Notes: generated from the letters alone by a model not told the origin. A stretch of 64,000 bases of DNA from an uncultured Porphyromonadaceae bacterium (GCA_902491625.1 CABUIO010000003.1:119650-183649), one strand, 5' to 3'. Counted from the first letter of the stretch, positions 25,825-34,889 are shown. A program made the numbers and translations.

Positions 25825-26702
25825 TTTCCAGTAGATTTGAAATACTCGGTTAAACCTTCCATGGGAGATTCGCAGATTGCAGAGACGCTACATTCAAACT
25901 CTTCAGCCACATCCCGCAAAATCTTCTCAAAAACCTTTGCTACCGATCCTACAAATCCGATCGGAAGATAGCGATACTGAGGATAGCGGGTGACCTGGTT
26001 CACGAACAACGCGGCGAACTCGTCCCTGACAAGCTGACGTATCTCACGGATATCGATATGCTTGGCAACGAAATACGTGAATTGCGCAAGATAGCGATTG
26101 GGCGTCGGACGGCGATAAAGGTTCTCTATTACGTCGGAAAGTGTCTGAGAGGTCTCGGTCTCAAAGGCTTCGGTAAGTTCTTGGGACAACTCCGATCGCA
26201 ACACAGAGCGCAACAGCCGACGTCCGATTGCGGCGCCGCTGCCCTCGTCGCCGAGTACATAGCCGAGAGATGGCACAGAACTCCGCACCTCGCCGTCAGA
26301 CACATACGCAGTGTTACTTCCGGTGCCTAAAATGCAGGCAATTCCCTCCTTTTCGCCAAAAAGCGCGAGTGCGGCCGCGACAATGTCGGAATCGACGGTA
26401 ACAGAACCTGCAGCCCCTATCCTTCGAAGCGAGGCGGCGACACGTTCCGAAGGAACGCCTGGCAGACATCCCGCGCCAAAGTAAGCCACATCGTCGTCAG
26501 AACGGAGCACGGTGGCAAACGGCGAGAGTCTGTTGTCAAGCTCTTCATCCGACAGATGCACGGGATTGACCGCCGCCATGCTGACTGTCTCTTCGATTTC
26601 GCCGCTGACTCGCGAAAGAATACGCGCGTGCGTCTTTGTAGATCCTGCATCTACGATGACGATGCGCCGTCCGTTGCCATATTTTGAAATATGCTGCGTC
26701 AT
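25821..26702 (-). CDS. BadF/BadG-type amino-sugar kinase
   Basis: 293 residues of the ASKHA fold. The phosphate-1 loop is VIVDAGSTKTHA near 14-25. GTGSNTAYVSDG near 126-137 is the phosphate-2 region, GDEGSGAAIGRRLL follows, and the adenosine region is GFVGSVAKVF near 249. Bacteroidetes members of this family are annotated as N-acetylglucosamine kinase. Specificity for GlcNAc, MurNAc or another sugar cannot be read from sequence. It is the fourth of a run with kdsA, TPR and SGNH genes. Confidence 0.85.
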   Translation of the reverse strand: MTQHISKYGNGRRIVIVDAGSTKTHARILSRVSGEIEETVSMAAVNPVHLSDEELDNRLSPFATVLRSDDDVAYFGAGCLPGVPSERVAASLRRIGAAGSVTVDSDIVAAALALFGEKEGIACILGTGSNTAYVSDGEVRSSVPSLGYVLGDEGSGAAIGRRLLRSVLRSELSQELTEAFETETSQTLSDVIENLYRRPTPNRYLAQFTYFVAKHIDIREIRQLVRDEFAALFVNQVTRYPQYRYLPIGFVGSVAKVFEKILRDVAEEFECSVSAICESPMEGLTEYFKSTGK

Positions 26703-26718
26703 TATCGTTATCTGAAAA

Positions 26719-28260
26719 TCAGCGGAGTGGAGCTATTGAGAACACTGGAGCGGAATATGTCTCAAGAAGATATTTGTTGTCAAATCCAAGTTTGCGGGCA
26801 TTCTCCAATGCCTCCTTCCCTTTCGCGATATTGCCGGTGGAAGCATAGAAAAGAGCGGTAAGATACGCAGACTGTGGATCCGTGGAAGCCTTATCCTTCA
26901 CCGTCTTCATCGTCTCGGAAGCGTCAAGACTCTTTCCGGACTCAGCCTGAGCAATTGCCTTGTAGACAAGCTGTTCGTCAGTATCAGCCACAAGATGCAC
27001 GGCACGCACAAAGTCAGCGTTCCCGGGCAATATCGTAAGATTCTTATCTTTGGCGAGCATTCCGCGAAGGAGCAGAGGACGAATGTCAAGAGGATTGGCA
27101 TTGACCGCAAGATTCAGATAATCGGAAGCCTTGGCATTGTCTTCGGATGCAAGGGCGCACAGAGCAGCGAGAAGCAATGCGTCTGCGTTTTCAGCTTCGG
27201 AGGCAAGGACTGTGTCGCAAAGTTTCGTCGCGGCAGCGTAGTTTTTTAGATCATATTCGAGCGACGCCTTCAAAAGAAGATTATTAGGTTTCGGAGAGAG
27301 TGAAACAGTTCTGTCAGCATAGCCGAGAGCCTCGGTCAATGAATTGTTGTCGCGGCAGATCTCCGCCATAGTGGCAAGGACTTCGGGAGCGCCTCCTTCC
27401 GGAGTCTTCATAAGTCTGCTGTATGCGTCGTAAGCATCCGCAATGTGTGATGTCTCCTTCGCAATGTTTCCTTTGAGGAAAAGCAGCGGCACAGTATTGG
27501 AAGTCTTGCTTATGGCGTAGTCAAGAGCCTCCGCGACAGCCGGATAATCGCGTTTACCGAGTGCGAGGAGCGAAGAGAGCGATCTGTCGTCGCGCGAATT
27601 GAGGCTGAATGCGCTCAGATAGTTGGCGGCAGCGTTCTGAATCTCGTCCATGTCGGCGTAGAGATCACCGAGGCGGCAGTATGTGATGTAGTTGCTCGGG
27701 TCGATCTTCTCGGCCTGATCCATATAAGAATGCGCCTCGCCACTGTCGCCGTCGAGGACAGCGCATTTCGCAAGACCGAAAAGAGCCTCCTGACTGCGTG
27801 ATTTGAGACGGAGCATGTTCTGGAAACACTTGCGGGCCTCGTCAATCCGGCCGAGATACATGCAGATATTTCCCTTCTGATAAAGAAGCGGATAGGAGCC
27901 GGGTGAAACTTCGATTGCAGCATCTATCTGTTCGAGAGCCTTGTCATATTCCTTGGTCTGAGTGTAGATGTCGGCGGCAAGCGAACGCTCCGATGCGATC
28001 TGATCCTTCTCCTTTTCAGGAGTGCAACGCAGTGCGTGAAGAATGTCGGCAAGAGCCTTGTCATAGTCGTTCAGGCGATAATACTGCGACGCCCTCTCGT
28101 AGAGAGTGAACCAGTCGTCGGGATTCTGACTCAGAAGTTGCTCGTAGCCATCGAGCATTGCCTGAGTGATCGGATGTATCTGCTGAGCCGATGCGACCGC
28201 AGGAGTCAGAGTTGACGCGGCGACAAGGACACCTATATTGATTCTTTTCTTGAAATTCAT
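26719..28260 (-). CDS. Exported tetratricopeptide-repeat protein
   Basis: 513 residues with a signal peptide (NIGVLVAASTLTPAVASA, cleavage near residue 25) followed by about a dozen TPR-like helix pairs, for example YDKALADILHALRCTP, YDKALEQIDAAIEVSP and IDEARKCFQNMLRLKS. No enzymatic domain is seen. It lies 16 bp upstream of the sugar kinase and 18 bp downstream of kdsA. It probably serves as a periplasmic scaffold, but its partners are unknown. Confidence 0.85.
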   Translation of the reverse strand: MNFKKRINIGVLVAASTLTPAVASAQQIHPITQAMLDGYEQLLSQNPDDWFTLYERASQYYRLNDYDKALADILHALRCTPEKEKDQIASERSLAADIYTQTKEYDKALEQIDAAIEVSPGSYPLLYQKGNICMYLGRIDEARKCFQNMLRLKSRSQEALFGLAKCAVLDGDSGEAHSYMDQAEKIDPSNYITYCRLGDLYADMDEIQNAAANYLSAFSLNSRDDRSLSSLLALGKRDYPAVAEALDYAISKTSNTVPLLFLKGNIAKETSHIADAYDAYSRLMKTPEGGAPEVLATMAEICRDNNSLTEALGYADRTVSLSPKPNNLLLKASLEYDLKNYAAATKLCDTVLASEAENADALLLAALCALASEDNAKASDYLNLAVNANPLDIRPLLLRGMLAKDKNLTILPGNADFVRAVHLVADTDEQLVYKAIAQAESGKSLDASETMKTVKDKASTDPQSAYLTALFYASTGNIAKGKEALENARKLGFDNKYLLETYSAPVFSIAPLR

Positions 28261-28278
28261 CTTGATGATCTATCTGAT

Positions 28279-29124
28279 TTATTTACCTTCAAGCTCATTG
28301 ATGCGGCAGACGCTCTCGCGCATAATGACGAGAGATGTAAGCAGACGCTCCACGTCGTCGAGCGCGATCATATTGGCACCGTCGCTCTTGGCCTGTGATG
28401 GATTCTGATGTGTCTCCATGAAAATTCCGTCGGCACCCGCAGCGATGGCAGCCTTGGCGAGAGTAGAGATAAGACGAGGAAGTCCACCTGTGACGCCGGA
28501 TGTCTGATTCGGTTGCTGGAGGGAATGCGTGATGTCCATAATCACCGGACACACGCACGCTTCCTGCATCTGCGGAATACCTCGGAAATCGACCACAAGA
28601 TCCTGATAGCCGAATGTAGTGCCTCGCTCCGTGACGGCGACTTTGTCATTGCCGGCGGCTCTCACCTTCTCGACAGCAAACTTCATCGCTTCGGGAGAAA
28701 GGAACTGACCCTTCTTGATATTGACGAGCTTTCCGGTTTTGGCGGCAGCAACGAGCAGTTCCGTCTGACGACAGAGGAACGCCGGAATCTGGAGAATGTC
28801 GACATAGGCAGCAGCCAACGCGGCCTCCTGACTCTCATGGATATCGGTGACTGTGGGGATGCCGTAGGTCTCTCCTACTTTCCGAAGAATCTCAAGAGCT
28901 TTCTCGTCGCCGATTCCGGTGAAGGAATCGAGGCGGCTGCGGTTGGCCTTGCGGAAACTTCCCTTGAAAACGTATGGGATGCCGAGCTTGTCGGTAATCT
29001 CCTTCATGCGTCCGGCAATGTCCATGGCCATCTGCTCACCTTCGATGACGCAAGGTCCGGCAAGCAGGAAGAAATTGGAACAATCCTTCGGCTGAAGATA
29101 TTCGAGTATGTTTTCGTTACACAT
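28279..29124 (-). CDS. kdsA: 3-deoxy-8-phosphooctulonate synthase
   Basis: 281 residues. KdsA condenses phosphoenolpyruvate with arabinose 5-phosphate to give KDO 8-phosphate for lipid A-core assembly. Signatures are FFLLAGPCVIEGEQ (17-30), FKGSFRKANRSR, TDIHESQEAA, LQIPAFLCRQTELL, VTERGTTFGY and MDITHSLQQPN. The length agrees with the family. It lies in a minus-strand run downstream of rsmE by 17 bp. Confidence 0.97.
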   Translation of the reverse strand: MCNENILEYLQPKDCSNFFLLAGPCVIEGEQMAMDIAGRMKEITDKLGIPYVFKGSFRKANRSRLDSFTGIGDEKALEILRKVGETYGIPTVTDIHESQEAALAAAYVDILQIPAFLCRQTELLVAAAKTGKLVNIKKGQFLSPEAMKFAVEKVRAAGNDKVAVTERGTTFGYQDLVVDFRGIPQMQEACVCPVIMDITHSLQQPNQTSGVTGGLPRLISTLAKAAIAAGADGIFMETHQNPSQAKSDGANMIALDDVERLLTSLVIMRESVCRINELEGK

Positions 29125-29141
29125 ATTATAGTCTATAGCAT

Positions 29142-29870
29142 TTATCTGATGGTCCCTCCGGCAACCTTGATGCGGCGCAGCGCATGGGCGTCGGCCACAG
29201 CCACGATAGCGGCGGTCTCGGTTCGTAGACGCGATTCGCCGAGGCTCACAGGCTTATAGCCGTTTTCGAGCGCGAACTTAGCCTCTCGCGGCGAGAAATC
29301 CCCTTCGGGTCCAATTAAGATACGTATCGGACATCCGGCATATTGCCTATCGAGTATCGAAACACGCGGAGTGTCCTTGTCACAATAACATATAAACTTT
29401 TCTCCGTCAAATTGTTCAGCGATGTAATCATCAAAATCGGTGAGAACGTCAATCTGCGGGAGCGTGGCCTTAAGGCTTTGCTTCATGGCCGACACCGCGA
29501 TCTTTTCCAGACGTCCGGTGTTGATGTTCTTCCGCTCTGAGTGCTCACAGCGCAAAGGAGTGATGCGGTCAATGCCCATTTCGGTGAGTTTCTCGACCAT
29601 CCACTCCATTCTGTCATGGTTTTTGGTCGGAGCAACGGCCACTTCGATGCGCGGCAGCCAGTGGACAGCAACATCCTCGCAATCCACGACCTCAGCTTCG
29701 GCGTGACGCGGATCCGCGACAGTCAGACGGCATCTGTAGCGATGTCCTTTGCCATCGACAGCCACGATCTCATCGCCGACCTGCTTGCGAAGCACACGCA
29801 CGCAATGACGTGCCTCCTCCTCGGGAAGTGTACCGTCGACTGCTATGTCCGGAAGATAGAACTGGATCAT
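29142..29870 (-). CDS. rsmE: 16S rRNA (uracil1498-N3)-methyltransferase
   Basis: 242 residues from the ATG at 29870, giving the family start IQFYLPD. A TTG six codons earlier is not needed. The PUA-like N-domain has EEEARHCVRVLRKQVGDEI, and the SPOUT C-domain has the knot motif IRILIGPEGDFSPREAKFALENGYKPVSLGESRLRTETAAI that binds S-adenosylmethionine. It is immediately downstream of the nucleoside permease gene (14 bp gap). Confidence 0.95.
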   Translation of the reverse strand: MIQFYLPDIAVDGTLPEEEARHCVRVLRKQVGDEIVAVDGKGHRYRCRLTVADPRHAEAEVVDCEDVAVHWLPRIEVAVAPTKNHDRMEWMVEKLTEMGIDRITPLRCEHSERKNINTGRLEKIAVSAMKQSLKATLPQIDVLTDFDDYIAEQFDGEKFICYCDKDTPRVSILDRQYAGCPIRILIGPEGDFSPREAKFALENGYKPVSLGESRLRTETAAIVAVADAHALRRIKVAGGTIR

Positions 29871-29884
29871 TTCTTGTATCGTTA

Positions 29885-31291
29885 TCAAGCCTCGACAAGA
29901 CCTTCGGGATCAGCCTCGCCGCGAGCATACGCTTCCTTGCGGGAGAGACGTTCGGGAGTATGTTTATATTTGAAGAAAATGGCAAACAGAATGAAGACGA
30001 CAAGCGCATATGCCGCAAATATCAGCCATGCCGACTCCCAGTCGCCTACCATATAGTTATTGCCGTCCGGCGCTTCCATCCAATGACAGAAACTGTTGAC
30101 AACCTTTCCGGCAGCAAGCGTGCCGAATGTGGCGCCGATGCCGTTGGTCATCAGCATGAAAAGGCCTTGCGCCGAAGCCTTGATGCTGTTGTCGGTCTCC
30201 TGCTCCACGAATAGCGCGCCGCTGACATTGAAGAAGTCGAATGCCACGCCATAGACGATCATAGAAGCGATGAAGAGCCAGACGCCATTTCCGGGATTGC
30301 CGATGCCGAAGAATCCGAACCGAAGCACCCAAGCCATCATTGCGATAAGCATAACCTTCTTGATTCCGAAACGTTTCAGGAAGAATGGAATCAAAAGAAT
30401 GCACGCAGCTTCGCTTATCTGCGATATAGAAGTAAGGAGAGTCGCATTGTTAGCTCCAAATGAATCCTTGAAGGCATCAATGACCTTGAAACTGGAGATG
30501 AAAGGAGTGGCGAATCCATTGGTGATCTGAAGCGAGACACCGAGAAGCATCGAAAAGATAAAGAAAAGTGCCATCTGCTTGCGCTTGAACAGCTTGAACG
30601 CGTCGAGTCCGAACACCGAGGCGAGGCTTCGCTTCTCTCCATCAGCATTTCGTACAATCGGACATTTCGGAAGTGAAAAAGTGTAAACGAAGAGGAGAAT
30701 GCTTAATATAGCGCTTACAAGAAGTTGATTTACACTATATTGGAAACGCGGATCGGCAATTTTCGTTCCCTCGAAAGGATTTTCAAAGGAGAATCCCAAG
30801 CTTCCATCGCTGACATAGAAGCAGTTAACGAACCACATCGCCACAATAAAGCCCACGGTTCCGAGCACTCTGATAGGCGGAAAATCCTTCACGGTGTCGT
30901 AGCCATTGCTTTTCAGCGCCGAGAATGCGACAGTATTACAAAGTGCGATTGTAGGCATAAAGAATGCCACACTGCACATATAAAGCGTAAAGAAAGGAGC
31001 AAATTGCAAAGTAGTATGCGTTGTGCCATACCACCATGCTCCGGCCATGAAAATTCCTCCGAGGAGATGGCAGAAACCCAAAAGTCGCTGAGGCTGGACA
31101 TATTTGTCGGCGATCACGCCGATAATCGCAGGCATGAATATCGACACGATACCTTGCACGGAATAAAACCATGCGATGTCACCACCAAGTCCGGCACGTC
31201 CGAGATAGTTGCCGAGACACACCAGATAACTGCCCCAGATGGCGAATTCCAGAAAATTCATCACCGCGAGACGACTCTTTAATCCTTTCAT
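29885..31291 (-). CDS. Nucleoside:H+ symporter-type MFS permease
   Basis: 468 residues with about 12 membrane segments. The N-terminus LAVMNFLEFAIWGSYLVCLGNYLG and the PALIG-like VSIFMPAIIGVIADKYV, plus IRVLGTVGFIVAMW, match the nucleoside:H+ symporter (NupG) family common in Bacteroidetes. It has its own promoter (31332-31360) with a palindrome just upstream. It probably feeds salvage of nucleosides; exact substrates are not shown. It heads the long minus-strand run to bfn. Confidence 0.88.
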   Translation of the reverse strand: MKGLKSRLAVMNFLEFAIWGSYLVCLGNYLGRAGLGGDIAWFYSVQGIVSIFMPAIIGVIADKYVQPQRLLGFCHLLGGIFMAGAWWYGTTHTTLQFAPFFTLYMCSVAFFMPTIALCNTVAFSALKSNGYDTVKDFPPIRVLGTVGFIVAMWFVNCFYVSDGSLGFSFENPFEGTKIADPRFQYSVNQLLVSAILSILLFVYTFSLPKCPIVRNADGEKRSLASVFGLDAFKLFKRKQMALFFIFSMLLGVSLQITNGFATPFISSFKVIDAFKDSFGANNATLLTSISQISEAACILLIPFFLKRFGIKKVMLIAMMAWVLRFGFFGIGNPGNGVWLFIASMIVYGVAFDFFNVSGALFVEQETDNSIKASAQGLFMLMTNGIGATFGTLAAGKVVNSFCHWMEAPDGNNYMVGDWESAWLIFAAYALVVFILFAIFFKYKHTPERLSRKEAYARGEADPEGLVEA

Positions 31292-31331
31292 ATCAGTATT
31301 AGTTTCGATTTTTTCAGGTCAATTATTGCCA

Positions 31332-31360
31332 CAAAATTACTAAAATTTTCGACATGACAA
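31332..31360 (-). promoter_or_regulatory. Promoter of nucleoside permease
   Basis: On the minus strand TTG (31360-31358), 18 bp, TAATTTTG (31339-31332). Spacing is one base short of the usual range. The predicted start near 31325 gives a leader of about 34 bases. Confidence 0.6.
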
Positions 31361-31363
31361 CAC

Positions 31364-31390
31364 ACATTCCACATTAATAATATGGAATGT
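31364..31390. promoter_or_regulatory. Palindrome abutting the permease promoter
   Basis: ACATTCCA and TGGAATGT form perfect 8-bp arms around an 11-bp AT-rich centre, ending 3 bp from the -33 TTG. It could be an operator for the permease or part of the 3' end of the upstream small gene. There is no T-run on either side, so it is a poor terminator. Confidence 0.45.
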
Positions 31391-31417
31391 CGAAAGAGAA
31401 CTGCTTTACTACGAGGA

Positions 31418-31684
31418 TTAGTAGAGGAAGTAGTAGGCAATGGCTTCGCCGAGAAAGGCAATGATGCCGGCGAACGCAAGTATCATGGCTATGAAGTCGA
31501 TGCGGTGAGCCGCAGGACGGAGTGCGGGTGGCTGCATCGTCGCGAGAAGATGCAAAAACGCCGCCATGAAGAAACAGAAAACATCAATGAACGCCCACCA
31601 CTCGAATCTGTAGGAGAACGAAATACAGATGATAACGATGACAAGTACAAGTCCTAAAGCGGAAAATATCCTTGATTTTACCAT
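31418..31684 (-). CDS. Small membrane protein, unknown function
   Basis: 88 residues, nearly all hydrophobic, with three predicted membrane segments (about 5-24, 30-48 and 62-86) and one polar loop (QPPALRPAAHR). No family is recognised. It starts 3 bp after the stop of the Spi-domain gene and so is probably cotranscribed and perhaps translationally coupled with it. Confidence 0.65.
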   Translation of the reverse strand: MVKSRIFSALGLVLVIVIICISFSYRFEWWAFIDVFCFFMAAFLHLLATMQPPALRPAAHRIDFIAMILAFAGIIAFLGEAIAYYFLY

Positions 31685-31687
31685 ATC

Positions 31688-32809
31688 TTATCTGAAAAGT
31701 TTTACGGGATAAGGTTTGCCACTCCTGCCGAAAAAGACAGCGAAATAGAAGCCTGTCGGATTCTGCGTGAGTTCGACGTTGGCCACATTAGTTTCCCGGA
31801 ATGCGTCGCGCTGCACGAGCTGTCCGTCAAGGCTATATACACGCATCGTGACAACTTCCTCGGGAAGTGTCACGGAGAAATGTCCGCTGCCATGCCATTG
31901 CACAATCGGATCCTCATTGATGACAGTCTGCTCTATCTTCGATCTTCGCGCACGCTCCTCGGCCTCGACCTCCGCAACAAAATTGTCATAGAAGCTGAAA
32001 GGTACTTCTTCCTCGACAATTTCCGGAATCACGGGAGGATTACCGAAGACGGCGATCTGTCCGGCGCTCACGATTTCAGTTGGCATCAGACGCCACAGCG
32101 ACTTGTCGCGACCGTCAAGCTCGATACGGTACATGTCGCCCTTGCGTCCGTAGACTACAGCGGCATACATCCCTTTTTCGGTCACGATGCCGATAGGCAC
32201 GTCCGGTTTGACGGTAAGTTCGGCGTCAATCATATCCTCCCACTGTTCAGGTGAATAAGTTGCCGAGGAAGAGCCTGCGGCATCATCGCCCGAGGCTACG
32301 AAAACAAGCTCATTAAGTGCGTCCTCCTGAGAAGTGCGCGGATCAGTTGCGGAATAGCTCTGTTTCAAAAGATTGTCAATGTACCGCGGCAGATTGCCCC
32401 ACGCTTCTATAGCATCGTATGGAACGGAACTGTCGTAGCGCACGTTCTCGATATGACGCGCATACATCGTAAGAAGACTTTTCAGTTTCTCACCCATCGT
32501 ATCAGGCGAAAAACTGTCCGTCAGGCTGTAGCCGAGAATCGGAAATGCCTTGTTCTCCGCAGAAACAACCACGAATCCGCCCACGGGGAGATTGTAGACA
32601 TAGAAGGGCGCGAAATAGCTTCCGGAGGTGAGACGGCGCCCATTGTAGACAAGCTTGGGTTCAGCCATCATCCGGCCGTGCGCCGCGTTGAAAAATGTCG
32701 AGGCCACAGCCTTCGCTTCCTTCTGCGACACAGTCTCGGCGAAACAAGTTCCCGACATTGACGTCAGGAACATCGCAAAAAGAAATATTATACGGATAAT
32801 ACGGTTCAT
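31688..32809 (-). CDS. Spi-domain secreted protein lacking a C10 peptidase domain
   Basis: 373 residues with a signal peptide (IIRIIFLFAMFLTSMSGTCFA, cleavage near 25). Residues about 28-120 (KEAKAVASTFF, FAPFYVYNLPVGGFVVVSAENKAFPILGYSLTDSF) match the Spi/SpeB prodomain that blocks C10 streptopain-type peptidases. A full C10 precursor continues with a catalytic Cys/His domain. Here no such domain follows; a middle region ends in a 75-residue beta tail (VVTMRVYSLDGQLVQR to GFYFAVFF) like C-terminal sorting tails of secreted Bacteroidales proteins. It may be a free-standing inhibitor or the remnant of a truncated protease. Confidence 0.8.
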   Translation of the reverse strand: MNRIIRIIFLFAMFLTSMSGTCFAETVSQKEAKAVASTFFNAAHGRMMAEPKLVYNGRRLTSGSYFAPFYVYNLPVGGFVVVSAENKAFPILGYSLTDSFSPDTMGEKLKSLLTMYARHIENVRYDSSVPYDAIEAWGNLPRYIDNLLKQSYSATDPRTSQEDALNELVFVASGDDAAGSSSATYSPEQWEDMIDAELTVKPDVPIGIVTEKGMYAAVVYGRKGDMYRIELDGRDKSLWRLMPTEIVSAGQIAVFGNPPVIPEIVEEEVPFSFYDNFVAEVEAEERARRSKIEQTVINEDPIVQWHGSGHFSVTLPEEVVTMRVYSLDGQLVQRDAFRETNVANVELTQNPTGFYFAVFFGRSGKPYPVKLFR

Positions 32810-32846
32810 GTATATATAACGTGGCCGGAACCTGAAATGTTATGAT

Positions 32847-32875
32847 GCAGGGACACCGACGCGCGATGTCCCTGC
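32847..32875. terminator. Strong hairpin after the MFS gene
   Basis: A perfect 9-bp GC-rich stem GCAGGGACA (32847-32855) with TGTCCCTGC (32867-32875) and an 11-nt loop, 22 bp beyond the MFS stop. No long T-run follows on the minus strand, so it may stabilise the mRNA end or terminate weakly. Confidence 0.5.
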
Positions 32876-32897
32876 GGGAAATTCGGATTTGATTGTT

Positions 32898-34574
32898 TCA
32901 GAGTTCGGCAGTCTCGACCTCAGATTCCTTGATTTCGACCTTTTCAGCCTTAGTGTCTGTGACATTCGGCAGTTCGAGACCGAGATGTTTCTTGCGGTCA
33001 ACGATCTTGAGCACAAGACCGAGGAGAAGTGCCGCCACACCGAGACATGCGAGCATCACGAGCGCCCAGGTGTAGTTGAGCTTATCGGGATCAGTCACGC
33101 CCTTGTTGGTAGCGTCAAGAACGTTACCGATAAGGAGCGGGAAAAGCCAGAGTCCGATGTTCTGAATCCAGAAAATCAGCGCATATGCGGAACCGATGAT
33201 CTTTGCGTCAACGAGCTTTGGCACGGAAGGCCAGAGCGATGCGGGCACGAGCGAGAATGATGCGCCGAGCACGAGGATCGTAGCGTATGCCACGACCACG
33301 CCGCCAACTGTGCTGCCCTTGAACATCGGCAGGATAAAGGCGAAAGTAAGGTGACAGAAAATCAGAAGCAGAGCGCCGAGAACAAGCATCGAGGCGGCTT
33401 TGCCCTTATAGTCGACATATTTGCCGAGAATTGGAGTGATTCCGACAGCGAGAAGCGGGAACACGGCGAACACAGCAGAAGCCTCCTGACGCATATAGCC
33501 CATGTAGCAGTAAGCCACAAGGCCAATAATCGAGACAGCAAGACAGGAATATTTCACTACGGCTGCCTTAGAGAAGTTGAATGCAAACGCAGTCGCTGCA
33601 ACGACGAGCATAATAAGATACTGGAGAACAGTTACAGTGTCGGAAGCCCAAAATGACGTAGCATCAGGTTTCTCAAACGTGATGTTGCACTGCAACATAT
33701 TGACGGCATATTTCTGGAAGGGGAAGATCGCGGAATAATAAAGCACGCAGAGGAGAGCTACAAGCCAGAAACCGCTGCTGGTGAGAATCTTGCCGAGATC
33801 CTTGATACGGAAAGGATCGTCCTTCTCCTCGCCCTCGCCGGTCTGTGCGTCGAGTTTCTTGTCCATGAAGAAGTAGACAATAAACATGATCAGCGCAACC
33901 AACAGGAGAATAACGCCGAAGGCAACCGAGCGGGAGACATCGACCGTGCCTCCGAGGTTGGCGAACATCGGCGAGAAGATCATACACGTAGCGACGCCGA
34001 GACGCGCAAGCGCCATCTCGGATCCCATGGCAAGCGCCATCTCGCGACCTTTGAACCACTTTACAATGCCTCGGCTAACCGTGATTCCGGCCATCTCGAC
34101 GCCGCAGCCGAAGATCATGAATCCGACAGCAGATAATTTGGCCGACGCCGGCATACCTTTATAGAAAGGAGAAATGCCCAGTTCGTCGAAGCCGGGAATA
34201 TAGTTGAGGTTGTTGGTGAACCACTGAGCAAGCGATGTGGTCTGGAACGCGTCAGTGACCGCATACCAGTTGATCGCCGCGCCCACAAGCATCACCGCAC
34301 CCGAAAGAACGGCAGTGAAACGCACTCCCATCTTGTCGAGGATGATGCCCGCGAAAATCAGGAAGAAGATAAAGACATTCAGGAAAGTCTCGGAACCCTG
34401 CATCGTACCGAACGCCTTTGAATCCCAGCCTCTTGTGGACTGCATGAGATCCTTGATCGGTGAAAGCACATCCATGAAGATGTAGCTGCAGAACATCGCC
34501 AGTGCCAATAGCGCCAGCGCCGTCCATCGCGCCCAGGATTTGTCGCGTAATGTTACGATTAATTGCTGTGTCAT
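32898..34574 (-). CDS. Major facilitator superfamily transporter
   Basis: 558 residues with about 12-14 membrane segments. A charged central loop (FMDKKLDAQTGEGEEKDDPFRIKDLGK) divides the two halves and the acidic C-tail is about 30 residues. An MFS motif-A-like sequence (GIILDKMGVRFTAVLSG) follows the second segment. The substrate is not recognisable. A likely -7 element at 34794-34801 would place palindromic element B (34580-34777) wholly within its 5' leader, since the ATG is only 5 bp from the element. Confidence 0.85.
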   Translation of the reverse strand: MTQQLIVTLRDKSWARWTALALLALAMFCSYIFMDVLSPIKDLMQSTRGWDSKAFGTMQGSETFLNVFIFFLIFAGIILDKMGVRFTAVLSGAVMLVGAAINWYAVTDAFQTTSLAQWFTNNLNYIPGFDELGISPFYKGMPASAKLSAVGFMIFGCGVEMAGITVSRGIVKWFKGREMALAMGSEMALARLGVATCMIFSPMFANLGGTVDVSRSVAFGVILLLVALIMFIVYFFMDKKLDAQTGEGEEKDDPFRIKDLGKILTSSGFWLVALLCVLYYSAIFPFQKYAVNMLQCNITFEKPDATSFWASDTVTVLQYLIMLVVAATAFAFNFSKAAVVKYSCLAVSIIGLVAYCYMGYMRQEASAVFAVFPLLAVGITPILGKYVDYKGKAASMLVLGALLLIFCHLTFAFILPMFKGSTVGGVVVAYATILVLGASFSLVPASLWPSVPKLVDAKIIGSAYALIFWIQNIGLWLFPLLIGNVLDATNKGVTDPDKLNYTWALVMLACLGVAALLLGLVLKIVDRKKHLGLELPNVTDTKAEKVEIKESEVETAEL

Positions 34575-34579
34575 AAGTG

Positions 34580-34777
34580 TTAAGTAACTCTTAAAAATTA
34601 GTTAATGTTAAAACCAGTAGATGTAACTCACTTTTCTGACACATCCTTGCTCGTCTTTTTGGCGCTTTAGCCGTCTTCGCTCAGTCATGTAGCCCGCTAC
34701 ACTCCTTCGCTCACCCGACTAAATCACTCAAAAATTCTTCGCAATTATGTATCATCTAATTTTTGCGAGTTACTTAA
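34580..34777. repeat. Palindromic element B
   Basis: Outer arms TTAAGTAACTC (34580-34590) and GAGTTACTTAA (34767-34777) continue as AAAAATTAG and CTAATTTTT. An inner stem pairs TTTTTGGCGCTTTAG with CTAAATCACTCAAAAA. The apex is TGTAGCCCGCTACA at 34688-34701, flanked by CAGTCA and CTCCT. Element C is about 90 percent identical by eye over 192 bp and lies in the same orientation. Confidence 0.88.
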
Positions 34778-34793
34778 TTTTTGTTTCTAAACG

Positions 34794-34801
34794 CAAATGT
34801 A
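34794..34801 (-). promoter_or_regulatory. Possible -7 element of the MFS gene
   Basis: TACATTTG on the minus strand. No TTG at the expected spacing. If real, transcription starts near 34787 and the transcript would carry element B as a 5' leader of about 210 bases. Confidence 0.4.
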
Positions 34802-34889
34802 GCAATAATTCCCAACATACAGAAATATTCATCAACACGTTTGTAGGATTTTATGACCTTCAACCGCAAAACAGACTGATAATCAATAT

